Part shown: one piece after another, positions 33,401-43,600 of the stretch
How positions within the stretch are numbered: position 1 is the stretch's first letter
Layout of the letters: each line of letters opens with the position of its first letter
Source of the DNA: Paraglomus occultum
Taxonomy: Eukaryota; Glomeromycota; Glomeromycetes; Paraglomerales; Paraglomeraceae
DNA: 43,600 nucleotides
Direction of reading: 5' to 3'
Assembly: GCA_910592205.1 (NCBI GenBank)
Contig: CAJVPJ010000112.1
Location: 1 to 43,600 of the forward strand
Program-made: the position numbers and the translations under genes
The notes under the pieces: model-generated
The model's input: only the letters and a program-made list of their open reading frames with translations
Told to the model about the DNA's origin: nothing
The model's database searches: none

Positions 33401-36400
33401 CTTTGTTGCGCCAACAATACTCTCTGAAGCATCTGCAAAAACGTACTTGTATGGTATTCGAACGTTGATAGTTCGAGCCTCCATTCGAATTACCTGCTGT
33501 AAACTGTCAGATGATATCTCTGTAATTACAGCGCATAAATTCTCTACATTTACAAGTTGATCCCACAAATAAGGCTCTGTCGGGCACCGACCGAACGCTC
33601 TAATCTGTTTGATTCTACAGCCATTGTCCTGTTCCGGAGTATACTTGTATTTCACATCGTTAAATCTTGCAAAGAACTTGCAATTGTCGGGAAGCGTCGC
33701 CGTAAAGTTTATATGATTTATTGTAAATTCCGTTTCTAACTGTGTAAACAAATTCCCTTTCGATGACTCTGTTTTTGGCGAGCTCTCTAAATGTCTCTGC
33801 ATCTGAAAATCGCGTAATAGATGCAAAAGTGGCGCAACTCCTACCAAGCAGCTATAATGATATAACAAAGAGTACACTATCGATAACTCTTTAACCGTAA
33901 GCTCTGTACGAACAACAACTTTGCAACTGGGTGATCCAACTTCGAGAGCAATTCCAACCGAAGATTCGATTGCAGGAATATCAATCAATGGCGTTGCGTC
34001 ATTTAACGATACTATTGATCCATACCATATAATTGGAACTACTGTAACGTTCTTAATTATCACTTTTGCCCGCCCACCAGTTTCCTCCTGGTTTGTCTCA
34101 TCGTCAACATCTAATTTAAAGTCCAAACGTTCCTTGCATTGAAATGTAGGATCAATACTAATTCGCGCACCTCGAAAGTCGACTATTATGGCCCCTACGC
34201 ATACGTCCAAGCCGCGAGACACCATTTTATCGACATAATCATCAGTTCCAATAATTCTTATTTGTGTTGAAGAAATCGAAAAATGACACTGCATGGTTTC
34301 TAGAAACGCTAAAAACCCATGAGACATAATCTGTGGTTGTTCCTGCTGCTTTGTTAGAGTTTTCCTAGTGTTTTTGTCTTTCTTGCCATTCGATAAATTA
34401 TGGATCACTGCAAGTAATGATGTGATGACAGCAAACTGATGCTTATCATACAGGAAAACTTCACATCCGTCAACTAATATACTCGTGTCCAATTGTATGC
34501 TTTCTGGTTCTAAACAATATTCGTAAAGCAAATTATGTAAATGTGTTTGAAACGTTTCAACGGTACCTAAAGCTGATACAAAAACGTTCATTTCAACTGA
34601 ATGATTAATAATTAATTCCGAGCTTGGAGTAAACAGTCGCGTATCATTCATCTTGAAGCTGGCGATAAGATTATACATTAGTGTAAAAGATGGAGGAGAC
34701 CACCCCCTAGCGTAACGTCTAGACGTAGTCCGTTCCCTTCTCCCCCGGGGAAGAAGACTCAATTCTGTATAATCACCATTAATGTCGAGGCATATACTGT
34801 CAATAGTAAGATTCAAGCTAGAGATTTTGCTTGCTGCAGCTGTCCCAATGTCCGCGTTAATATTAATTACTGTGAATGCCGTTTTTTGTATATTTAGTGT
34901 GAAAATGACCTTTGGTATTGATCGGATTGACTTACAATGTTCATATGATAATGGTTCTTGTGTTGATCCGCATAATTTCTGCGCCTCAAACGATTGTCTT
35001 TCTGACATTTTCTTACCATGCAAAGCATCGAAAAATCCTAACAAGATATCAAGATGAGTAATGTCTAATATACAAGTGGGAGACAGTATATCTATCTTTC
35101 CCAGGATGCAAAAGGAATTCGGATCATCATTTCCAGACTCTTCATGAGGCTTCTTAATATTGAGTTTTGCTGTCAAACTATCTACTTCCATCATTCGCAT
35201 TATACCTGCGTGATGTTTCGCATTTAGACGTACACTGTTGAACCCCAAACCTACTTCAAAGGAAAGCACTTGTGGAAAGTCATCAGCTAGCAGTGATAAA
35301 CCCGGCGAACTTACGGGCCGAGGTGATTCTGGCAACGGATCGAGTCGTTTCAGGGAACTTGTTATGCCCGACAATCTCATTTCGACGCCCATGTAAGAAG
35401 AGCTCTTGGCATCCCATGCGATGTCATTGTATTGAATAATTAGATCAGTTAGCCCGATGGATGCGCCATTGACTAGTTCTAGTAAAGTCTTTTTTCGTCG
35501 ATTTGCCCTGATCCTCCGTACTATAGGTGACCACAGCACAGATTTAGTAAATGGTTTTTGACCAACAACTTTTTTCATAATCTTGGAATTTGTTGTCCGA
35601 TCTTTTGGTACATTGTTCGAAAATATTGCGGATAGACGCAATATTCTATCCACGTTTAGCACGACATCATTTAAAATGACAGCAGTCTCGAATGAAGTGA
35701 GAGAAGTACACGCGGGCGAAAGATTACAATACATTTTTACAGTTGATGAATATGGAAGTTTGATGGCCGGAATCACAGTTGATGCGCTGTCACTGTGATC
35801 TATTGAAGTCTTGCTAGACATTTTTTGTGTTATTGATCCCATGTCTTGGATTGTAAGTGAAGAGCAAGAGAGATTGATAATCAATTGTTTTTTTGAGAAA
35901 ACATGCCTACGATTCCTGATCGAATGACACTCGGGCTCCGAAGCGGCTCGACTGAGTTGATTATTTGTTGCCTCTTTATTGCCAGAGTCTATATAGGCGA
36001 ACAACGCCATACCCATTACTACTTCTTGTAAGACCAAGCGTCCTAAATCTTCCACAGATACATTCACGCTGTCAACCTGAAGGTCGACATAGTTTGCTAT
36101 CCCGGATAACAAAAATTGAAAATGAATGGCCGATATTTTAGTAATAGCGTATTTTACTACTGAAACGGAAGACCACCATGCTTTCGTTTGCACTGTAGCT
36201 ATTAAACTCGGCTGCCTCGCATGGAGATTTCGTTGTGAATCCGTGAACAATTTGATTGAGGATAGCACTATCTGCAAATCGTTAATTGTCAGAGTAATCC
36301 ATGTCCTGTGATTTTCGCTTGGCCTCCGAAATTGCAAATGAATTTTACCGACGCTGACGCGATGGTACTGACCCCAAGAATTATGCGAAGCGTATGATAT

Positions 36401-36549
36401 GTCAGATATGCAAAAGGGTCTAATGCTACCTACACGAATTTGATATTTTTCTCTATGTATTTCAGAAATAGGTGCGTTGCGTAAAGTATAGTTGCTACAA
36501 GTATAAGGATCGCCCCAAGGATTGTGCCGACTTCGGCAACGGAAGCCAT
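27413..36549 (-). CDS. FMP27: FMP27/Hobbit (BLTP2-type) bridge-like lipid transfer protein
   Basis: Minus-strand exons 36549-30871, 30769-30630, 30550-28247, 28166-28052, 27939-27684 and 27608-27413 encode about 2,900 residues, the family's size range. An N-terminal helix (ILGAILILVATILYATHLF) anchors it to the ER; the rest is a repeating beta-groove rod. The GFWDK motif (IIGFWDKIRLML, codons 32263-32249) marks the FMP27 GFWDK domain. A coiled region (EIQMHLLNQRLNQIELEI, then LKEKTELLRVLSDKKKL) follows, and the C-terminal part has SERSLHPF, YKFWDLIEQYR-type motifs and FKMQTLEYRGRTWSWLDFFEQLKKD, all typical of the family. Members move lipids between ER and plasma membrane. The first 39 codons (36549-36433) end in TAG at 36432-36430, while the long frame has no upstream ATG; one missing base near 36436 would join them (KF to RVGSIRPF). 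The break may be an assembly error, a true mutation or unusual splicing. Confidence 0.95.
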
Positions 36550-37868
36550 GTTGTAAGTGAAACAGTGGCGGCGATAAATGCGCTGATAAATTGTATGCAG
36601 GTGTGGAAGAAGTTGTGTGACAAAACGACCATTTAGGCCTTGTCTGGCTTAGCGTCAGTGCAGAATTAGAATTAACCTAGGGTTTGGTCCCTCCAGCTCT
36701 AGTTGGGGGAAGCTCGATGTTTCACAGGTACGAAAACGTCAATATTACATATTTGATTAACGCACAACCTTTTTATAGACTGACGCTATCGTTATTATCG
36801 CTACGACAAACCCTCTTTGTTTTACAATTGTGCAACTACAAGACAATAGTCAGTAAAGTAAAGTTACAATAGTGCGACCAAGTTTGGTTCACAAGCCTGC
36901 TAAAAGTCACACTATTTTATAACTGATCATGTGTACGGAGAGTTAAAACCGCCTGAACAATGAATGCATAATTGAGAAACGGAATTAAAAAGCATTCACT
37001 TCACTAGAGATGTTTAAAGGGTCAATATTTTGCCACTCTTTGCTTATTCTGAATAATGGATCGCTATCATTGTCATTACCAGTTACTATTACGGTCTAGG
37101 CAACGAATACATGTGTCACTAGCGTCTTTTTGTGTCTTGAAAATGTTACAATACAATGTAATCGCTTGAGAATGTATGCACTATTTTAAGCAATTCACAA
37201 ACAAAAGTCTTAAAATGGAAACATTTAATTGATAATAATAAGTGGCTACAAGTACTCCGCAAGATTACGCAATATTCCTGATTAACTCTATCTCTTTATT
37301 TACTCACTCGTTTGTATGCCATAATATCTTACCATGTGTTACTAAGTCAATACTTGTAAAAGTCATAAAGTTAGAGCTTATTTTGTGCAACAAGATTATT
37401 CTACTGCAGAGATAAAAAATGCTTGACATTGTCTAGCGTAATACTTGATACGCTCGTATGGTAATGTTGGTCGAGATTATCAGCATGCTCTATTAATCTG
37501 ACCAAACGCGTTGGCGAGACGTATTTTAACGTAAAATTAAGTCAATAATACGAGGAAAACAGTTGCATTATAACTGAACCTCTGCATCCTGCAAGTAAAT
37601 TTAGCGAAACAAATGTTTCAAAATTATATCAATCAATGTTTTATAGTAAACTATAACACGTTAAAACATACATTAGGAAAGTACCAAACAATATTTTGCA
37701 CACAATAAATTAAAATTCACATCTAGGAATAATGATGGTGGGAACACGTGGATACGTATTACCGTTCGAAATAATTTTCTATAACGTTTTACTACATTTA
37801 TATTTTATCCTTGTCTTTTTTTGTGCTGTAAAAGACAAAAAAGACCCGACCCTCTCCCCAGCATACTA
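36550..37868. other. intergenic region upstream of FMP27
   Basis: About 1.3 kb. The FMP27 promoter must lie in its first few hundred bases. The FMP27 main frame stays open, without ATG, back to a TAG at 36679-36677. Nothing else recognised. Confidence 0.45.
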
Positions 37869-38792
37869 CGTGGGGGGTTTGAAAAGTTTCGCGCGTAGAT
37901 CTTTATTTCCAGAAATTTCATAATAAGTATCAATACGACTATTTTGTTCCCTCAAAGTACTCTCCATAATAATGTCCATGAAACATTGCAGACGATTTCG
38001 TCAACTCTAGAAAGACTTCTCATAGTCGGCTTTCGGGATGGTTTTAGCAACTGCCTGAACAGCCTTTGCCCTTATCGAATCTTTTTCCCTTCAGTTGTTT
38101 CTTTATTCGAGGGTATAAGAAAAAATTACAAGCAATACGTTCTCGGCTGTATGACAAATAGAGAATAAGTTTCACTCGTTCAGTATGAAGATACTCCGTC
38201 ATGATCGTTGCCTTATGTGGCGCAGCATTGTGGTACGCCACGAACAGTTGTTCGTCCCTTTCTTCTGGAGGCATAGCTCACTATACAAAATGGAGAGATT
38301 TTTTTCGGGAAAAATACTGGTTTTGTTGGCTAAAATGTTAATAGAAATGTGCGGGTTATTGCTGACAAAATTCTCGATCTTGGCAATTTTTTCTAACGTC
38401 ACTGCTTCGCGAAGACGTCCAGAACGAGCTTTTGTCTCTAATTTTTTCTTATTCGTGTTTGAATGTAACAATCCAATGTCTAATTGCGCTGGTAGACAAT
38501 ATTTCATTCCTTTATATATTCACCAACTTATCGTAGATTTGAGTCGCATTTCTGCCATTTTTCTAAGGAGCAAAATAAAGTGCCGTTAGTTATTATAGCT
38601 CATTTTTTTCCAGTTGTTTTACTGTGCTTTATAAGAAAAAAGATTTCTTGACAACGAGATAATGAATTTGCCTCTACTTTCTTTCATTGGTTACATGAAA
38701 GTATGCTCACTTTATGATTACTCCAATTTTTAGTTAAACTGTTACAATCTCGAGTTAGAGAGCCACACGCAAAACTTTTCAAACCCCCCACG
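37869..38792 (-). mobile_element. mariner element with intact ends, internally deleted
   Basis: The 924-bp element has terminal inverted repeats of 25 bp with one mismatch, CGTGGGGGGTTTGAAAAGTTT then Y-GCG, and is flanked by TA on both sides (37867-37868 and 38793-38794), the mariner target duplication. The transposase lies on the minus strand: an N-terminal helix-turn-helix part (RSGRLREAVTLEKIAKIENF, HISINILANKTSI) and a C-terminal part (APHKATIMTEYL, FFLYPRIKKQLKGKRFD, then IPKADYEKSF in another frame). The central part with the first catalytic Asp is missing, and HHDNAPxH reads YHNAAPH, so the enzyme is inactive. The near-identical ends suggest mobilisation in trans not very long ago. Confidence 0.92.
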
Positions 38793-38819
38793 TATATTAA
38801 TATGTGTTGTGGCAGAGTT

Positions 38820-39685
38820 CAGTTCGGAACCCAATCACTTAATCCAGAACTGAGACAGGTCCCAACTGAGATACAACAACATGAATAAAGAAAACAATTC
38901 TATTGTACAAGTTATTTTTATTATTATTATTCTTCTTCTTGAGCGCAAAATTTCTATCAAATTAAGCCACAGTAAGCTTACCCAAATCAACGTTAGTTTG
39001 AAAATAAGATATTTTTACATTCTTGTAGCGAAAAGCAATTTTCAGCTACACCTTCGTTTACGATGTTTTCTTTTATCTTACTTTTTTTAATAATTTTGAT
39101 ACAGTCGAACGATCGAAGCGTTGACTAAATTATTTTGGTTAAACTCTTCGACAGTTTCATAATGTTTTACATTCGGATTCTTTTCGGCATATCTCACATT
39201 TGTTTTTTACCTCACTCAAATTTGCCCGTGTAAAATTGGGTTATTATTATTATTGGGTAGCGTAATAAAGAGTGCTTTATCGAAATAAATATGGTTTCCG
39301 TTCCTTAAATGCATGAATGCTTAGGGGTATTGACTGAACTTTTTAATTTTTGATTTGGAAAGAGGAAAAAGAGGCGATTTCTTGCGCAAATAGCGATATA
39401 ATCCTTTCTTTTTATCATCATCTGATTACGTGATAGTGGTGACCATAAGGTCAATTTTTCAAACGGGTATTAAACAGAATGGGATTGCATAGTAATAGTA
39501 ATAGATGTTTTAATATTAATTCAGTCAGGATTGCTATTCCAGTAATTATAGGAGACATGTGACTGAAAAAAGAGTGACCATAAGGGTGTGCAAACTTTCT
39601 AATTCTTATTATCGAGTTGGGACCTGTCTCGGCTGTGGACTGAGACAACCGAGTTCTGGACTGAGTGATTAGCTTCCGAACTGGG
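38820..39685. repeat. pair of inverted repeat copies about 0.75 kb apart
   Basis: 38820-38868 (CAGTTCGGAACCCAATCACTT, then CCAGAACTGAGACAGGTCCCAACTG) reappears inverted at 39615-39685 (AGTTGGGACCTGTCTC ... CTGGACTGAGTGATT ... TTCCGAACTG). The second copy has a 20-bp partial internal duplication. Between them are two direct GTGACCATAAGG copies (near 39440 and 39577). The whole could be a non-autonomous element with inverted ends, sitting directly beside the mariner. Confidence 0.65.
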
Positions 39686-40208
39686 ACAGGTCTCAAATCG
39701 TTACTTGCATTAAGCAAAAGTTTGGTTTTGAATCTTACATTTATAGTATACGTAAAAAAAAGACTGAGCACCGTATCGGAAAACATGCTTGCAACAATTC
39801 TACGAATACGTGCGCGTAATAAAAGTATAGAAACGTCTACTAGTACAATTAAATAAAAAGCTTAATACATTAGTTTGCAATCCAAACATGTCTTGCTACG
39901 TGCACTAACACAAACAATAAGATTTTTAGTTTTAAAGACAATATTCCAAAGGGTTTCTGTGGGCAGAAGAGGATAAGTTATCAGAAAGCGTTTATTTTAT
40001 TTTTTTGGTTAAAATCAGTAAATACAATTGCTTTAGCTTTTTTTTTATAAAAGTTTAAATTAAAAAAATTTTATGATTAGACTGACGTGAGATCTAACCC
40101 AGAGGACAGCTTGTAGAATAAGAAAGCGCGCTTAAAGCCAAATCAATACTATTGTTACATTTTTCTTTTGGCACATATCTAAAAAACTAACAATTAATTA
40201 AATTTCTC

Positions 40209-40355
40209 CTAACCGAGAAATAAATCCAAAAAGTTAATTCCAACTGCTACTTCTTCGCCAAAATTTCTACCACCATAAGCACCTCGCGTATAGCCGGAAC
40301 TTTGACCCTTGGAACTGGCATAAATCGGTTCGCCCTCGTAAAGTGGCGTGCATGG
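40209..40355 (-). CDS. possible terminal exon of an unknown gene
   Basis: After a possible acceptor (gatatag at 40356-40362), the minus strand is open to a TAG at 40211-40209 and encodes about 48 residues: CTPLYEGEPIYASSKGQSSG, then YTRGAYGGRNFGEEVAVGINF and LDLFLG. Composition looks real: a Gly/Tyr/Arg linker and a hydrophobic end. No upstream exon could be joined, because the neighbouring 150 bp carries two hairpins and low-complexity AT sequence. It may be an orphaned gene fragment. Confidence 0.35.
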   Translation of the reverse strand, partial: PCTPLYEGEPIYASSKGQSSGYTRGAYGGRNFGEEVAVGINFLDLFLG

Positions 40356-40384
40356 CTATATCGTGCGTCAAATACATATATTAG

Positions 40385-40507
40385 GCCCGGTCGACGCAGT
40401 TGACCGGGCACAGCAAAACTTTCCTAGTTTTGAGTAAAAATGGAGGGGCAAAGCTTGAATTCCGCTCAATAATGATGCCACAACAATTTGGCTTTGCCAA
40501 ATTGGCG
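40385..40507. repeat. two short perfect hairpins
   Basis: GCCCGGTC and GACCGGGC (40385-40409) form an 8-bp GC-rich stem around a 9-base loop. CAATTTGG and CCAAATTG (about 40486-40506) form a second. A third, GCGCGAGG-AA-CCTCGCGC, lies at about 40848-40865 outside this span. GC-rich stems stand out in this AT-rich stretch and may be transposon ends. Confidence 0.6.
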
Positions 40508-42896
40508 ATAAAAAAACAAAAAAATTATAATGAAAAAACAAGTTATATCTATATAAAAAAGGTATAAAAAAAACACAGTATATAAAAAATTAACGGTACA
40601 AAAAACGCTCCGAGTATTTGACTATTATGATTGCAAAGGGCAATTTTAATTTACTATTCTATTCTATAAACGGTTATTCGAAAACTGAAAAAGACGTTCT
40701 GGACCGTTTTTTATGAGCTATTGTGCACGCACTTCGCTTATTTTATTAATCTTATGTTTCTCAACCCCTCCCTCCTTTTAAATAAGAGAACCGTAACAGG
40801 CGCCAGCCACGCCCCCCTCCCGTTTCCCCCCCCCCCCCCGCTGGAAGCGCGAGGAACCTCGCGCCCCACTGGTGAACGACCTTTTAGAGACAGAGAATTT
40901 GAAGAGATTTATTATGCGGCTCGGCCTAGTTCTATTATTGACGGATTGGGCCTCGAACTGGTTTTAATAAACTTTCTTTAAAATTAGATGTTCTCAGTTA
41001 AAAAGTCAGCCACCCCATCGTTTCCCGCACAATGTCTTCACCAACATGAACTCAGCGTTCTTTTTTGCCTTTGTTGTATACAACATACAGCATATAAGCA
41101 GATTGATTATAAATATTTACCTTCAAACTCAACTTAAAATAACCTACGTCTTCTCTAGCTTTTCTGCTTATTGTAATGTTGCTCTTTCCGTACTTTCCTT
41201 TTTATCGCTCTAGAGAAAGACTCACCGATTTTCGAAACTGCCATTCCAAACTTATATAAATCTAATATTAAAATATTCAACATTTTATGCGCAACCCAGA
41301 CTTTTTTACCTTGAACAATTCGGCTGCAAGTCAACGATTGCGACCCGCCAATAATGTAAATATTATAATGATTACAGTTTGTCTATTGTAAACTGAACTT
41401 CTCTGCCCACTGATTGCTGCATTAGTGTCGTTTTTGCGTGGTCCGTTCCGACCTTTTTCATTATATCCAGGTGCGGGAACGGAAATTTTATCTGAAAAGT
41501 AGCTGCAGTTTATTGGCGTCATGTTCATCTTGTTTACGTTTAGTTGGTTATTGCATTCTGTTCCTCCACTATTAATGACTTTTAATTTATTTAAACTTTG
41601 CTCTCTACAGATTTTCAATAGGACTAGGTGTCAAAATTTCTGTATGCGCCAACTGTGGTCGACACAAAAAATAACTATGCTCCAGCATGTCTGGATGAGA
41701 CATTTGGTTTGAATCCATGGAGCTTTTGTTATTAATCGAAATCAAATTAAGCTTATTTTTCTGGTATGCAAGTGACTCAATTCCACTTACGAACAGGAGA
41801 GATTACTGTTTGAAACTGGGTCGATAGGTGTCATTATATAGATATTAGAGAAGGATACGTCTGCCTGCTTGTGTATTGCTTGGGATATTTTGTACACCCC
41901 TCATTCATGAACGCATATTTCTCGGCGTTTTAAAACATAGCCTGGTACTATACAGTATGTTTACCTTTTATTTACACGATGCAGATATGCTTATTTTTGC
42001 CACCAAAAACTTTCCTTGGTGACGGTTTTTAAAAAATCAATTTCAAAGAATAATGTTCCGGGATTTACAAACACTGAGCTCTATGAAAATGAATAATCTG
42101 ATATTTTAGTATTATCCAAGAGGCGTATATTGTATATAGTAGTTTCAATCATTACTGTTGTCGTTTTACAGTAAATATATGAACGAGCGAAACATACAAT
42201 GAATTATTTAACTAGACTAACCGGGTGTTGTCATGATATTAACAACTCTAACGAACAAACTAGAGCGACAATGCTAAAATTAACGTGATGGCAGTGTAGC
42301 GGTGATAGTAAGAGCCTGTTTAACCAATATTATTTGAGCAAGCATATTACTACGACATGGTTAATGACGGAGTTGGACAATAAAAGTGTGAATAAAATCT
42401 AATTAGCGAGTATGACGAGATGTTTATTGAACAGAAAGAATATTATCAATCGAATCTCAATAAAGAGACTATTTCTTTTTTAATTTGTAATTAACAATTG
42501 ATTTAAGGTTTTTATCTAAAAATACCATTAAAAAATTGCATCACCACATGCACCTCAAACATTTGACAACACAATGCAATAAATATTACGTGCATCGTTG
42601 CACATTTACACTGATAACACCCGAACAGCACAAAATAAATAATAAATTAAACCTCATTCGAAATTCGGGCTACTGTACGCTTAATTTACTGATTGCACAA
42701 CGATGTACTACCAAGACACTATTTCCTCTTTCTTTTCGCAGAATTAGTTGAATCATCGTACGTGGTACATATCATCTGCTCCGTGTTTATCGGAGATGTT
42801 GAACGCACAATTGTGTTATTGGTGAATAGTTTGAGTGTCACAATGGATTGATTGGTCCAACCTCTCACAAAATAATAATCGAGATAAATCGTATTA
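40410..42896. other. intergenic region, no confident gene
   Basis: AT-rich with a C14 run (40826-40839). The minus-strand frame 41618-41331 (PAPGYNEKGRNGPRKNDT) and the plus frame 40721-40981 (Pro-rich, ending in GLGLELVLINFL) are possible coding fragments but could not be extended by splicing. Confidence 0.35.
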
Positions 42897-43449
42897 TTAG
42901 CAAACATAGTTTTCGAAACCATGCTGTAAGCACGAAAATGAAACATGCTCATCTTTAGTAATTTCATACAAGCTTACATTATTGCTTGAAACCATTGCCA
43001 CGATTAGATCTTCACAACGGGACAGGTAAATTGATGGATGAACGAGTTTAAGTTTGTCACTCATTATCCACAAGTCCATTATTGTAACACATGTGTAAGC
43101 GATTCAAACTTTGTTATGTTACAGTTAATCGATAACTGATTGGCTTTATCAAGGACTTCTCCGTTTGAATATGTCAATGTCATTTTCGCTGCTCAATTGA
43201 CTCTTTAATTTTCTGTTGCCAATTTACCAGACTCTCCATACCAAGAACTCAGAAACTAGTTGTCGTATGTCCCAGTCGAGCTTATTAATTGGTGGATCAA
43301 TTTCCCTGTCAGTTTCTTTGGTCTGTCAATGTCAATAATATTAGTACTAAAAACCCACTAATAAGTCGACAAATACGATCCAGTTAGTTTGCAAGCTATC
43401 CAATCTTACCGGATTTTAGAGTATGCCGGACGAACAGTGTCCTACTCAT
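42897..43449 (-). CDS. possible multi-exon gene, structure incomplete
   Basis: Likely exon 1 is 43449-43410 (MSRTLFVRHTLKS) and exon 2 is 43315-43242 (ETDREIDPPINKLDWDIRQL), joined in frame by a 94-nt gtaaga...ccaaag intron containing a good ACTAAC branch site. Further coding-like pieces follow on the same strand: MTLTYSNGEVLDKANQL near 43180-43080, and 43079-42897, with LWIMSDKLKLVHPSIYL, CEDLIVAMVSSN and the end HGFENYVC. The frames of the last pieces do not join cleanly to exon 2 by any splice I found, so part may be decayed. The NNVSLYEI/VAMVSS rhythm is reminiscent of WD40 blades, but that is weak. Confidence 0.4.
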
Positions 43450-43600
43450 AAGGTAACCCTTTGATGACGTCGTGTCACATTGTATTTATTGTATGGTGAG
43501 TTTAAAGATGTCGACTTCCGTAAACTGTAATAAGATTCAAGGGAGGATGCGGATATTTGTTTTGAATTTTTAGTTAATAAAATGACTAATGTATTGGATC

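Noticed and set aside
33241-36311. Numerous plus-strand open frames opposite FMP27
   Set aside because: Shadows of the long conserved minus-strand coding sequence.
42719-42967. Minus-strand frame ending in a basic SAKRKRK tail
   Set aside because: It could not be spliced in phase to the upstream coding piece and overlaps the better frame ending at 42897.
1-43600. CRISPR arrays, rRNA genes, bacterial operons
   Set aside because: No regular direct-repeat arrays with spacers, no rRNA-like sequence, and all firm genes contain spliceosomal introns.

Overview
This is nuclear DNA from a fungus. The genes have many introns, mostly 55-180 nt with GT-AG borders (one GC-AG), and lie in AT-rich intergenic DNA with decayed DNA transposons. 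Genes of fungal type include the DASH kinetochore subunit ASK1, an FMP27/Hobbit lipid-transfer protein, a Pex24p/dysferlin-type peroxin and the glycine carrier HEM25. A TKL kinase with an N-terminal CxxC...CxxC zinc ribbon is of a kind expanded in arbuscular mycorrhizal fungi. I infer Glomeromycotina or a close Mucoromycota relative; the species is not determined.

Layout, left to right. 1-438 (-): partial unknown gene running off the edge. 1615-2226 (-): 3' exons of an unknown gene. 2.2-6.0 kb: no gene recognised. 5994-7675 (+): Pex30-like peroxin, three exons. 8.5-9.35 kb (-): coding-like stretches in several frames. 9568-10339 (+): ASK1 with a seven-residue repeat. 10.3-12.4 kb: no clear gene. 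12375-13420 (+): possible winged-helix (LOTUS-like) protein. 14502-16341 (+): TKL-type kinase lacking the catalytic Asp. 16712-18310 (+): HEM25, eight exons. 18494-20606 (+): fungal coiled-coil protein. 20784-21799 (-): four-exon unknown gene, convergent with the previous one. 21.8-24.2 kb: Tc1-type relic and a hairpin repeat. 24247-27042 (+): nine-exon zinc-ribbon protein, probably lineage-specific. 27413-36549 (-): FMP27, six exons, with a frame break near the start. 36.6-43.6 kb: gene-poor, holding an internally deleted mariner with intact ends, an inverted repeat pair and fragments of two possible minus-strand genes.

The genes do not form a pathway; they are ordinary housekeeping and lineage-specific eukaryotic genes transcribed separately. 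Two convergent pairs (coiled-coil protein/20784-21799 gene, and zinc-ribbon protein/FMP27) are separated by only 177 and 370 bp. Splice sites were assigned by eye from GT/AG signals and reading frame, so transcripts are needed to confirm the multi-exon models.
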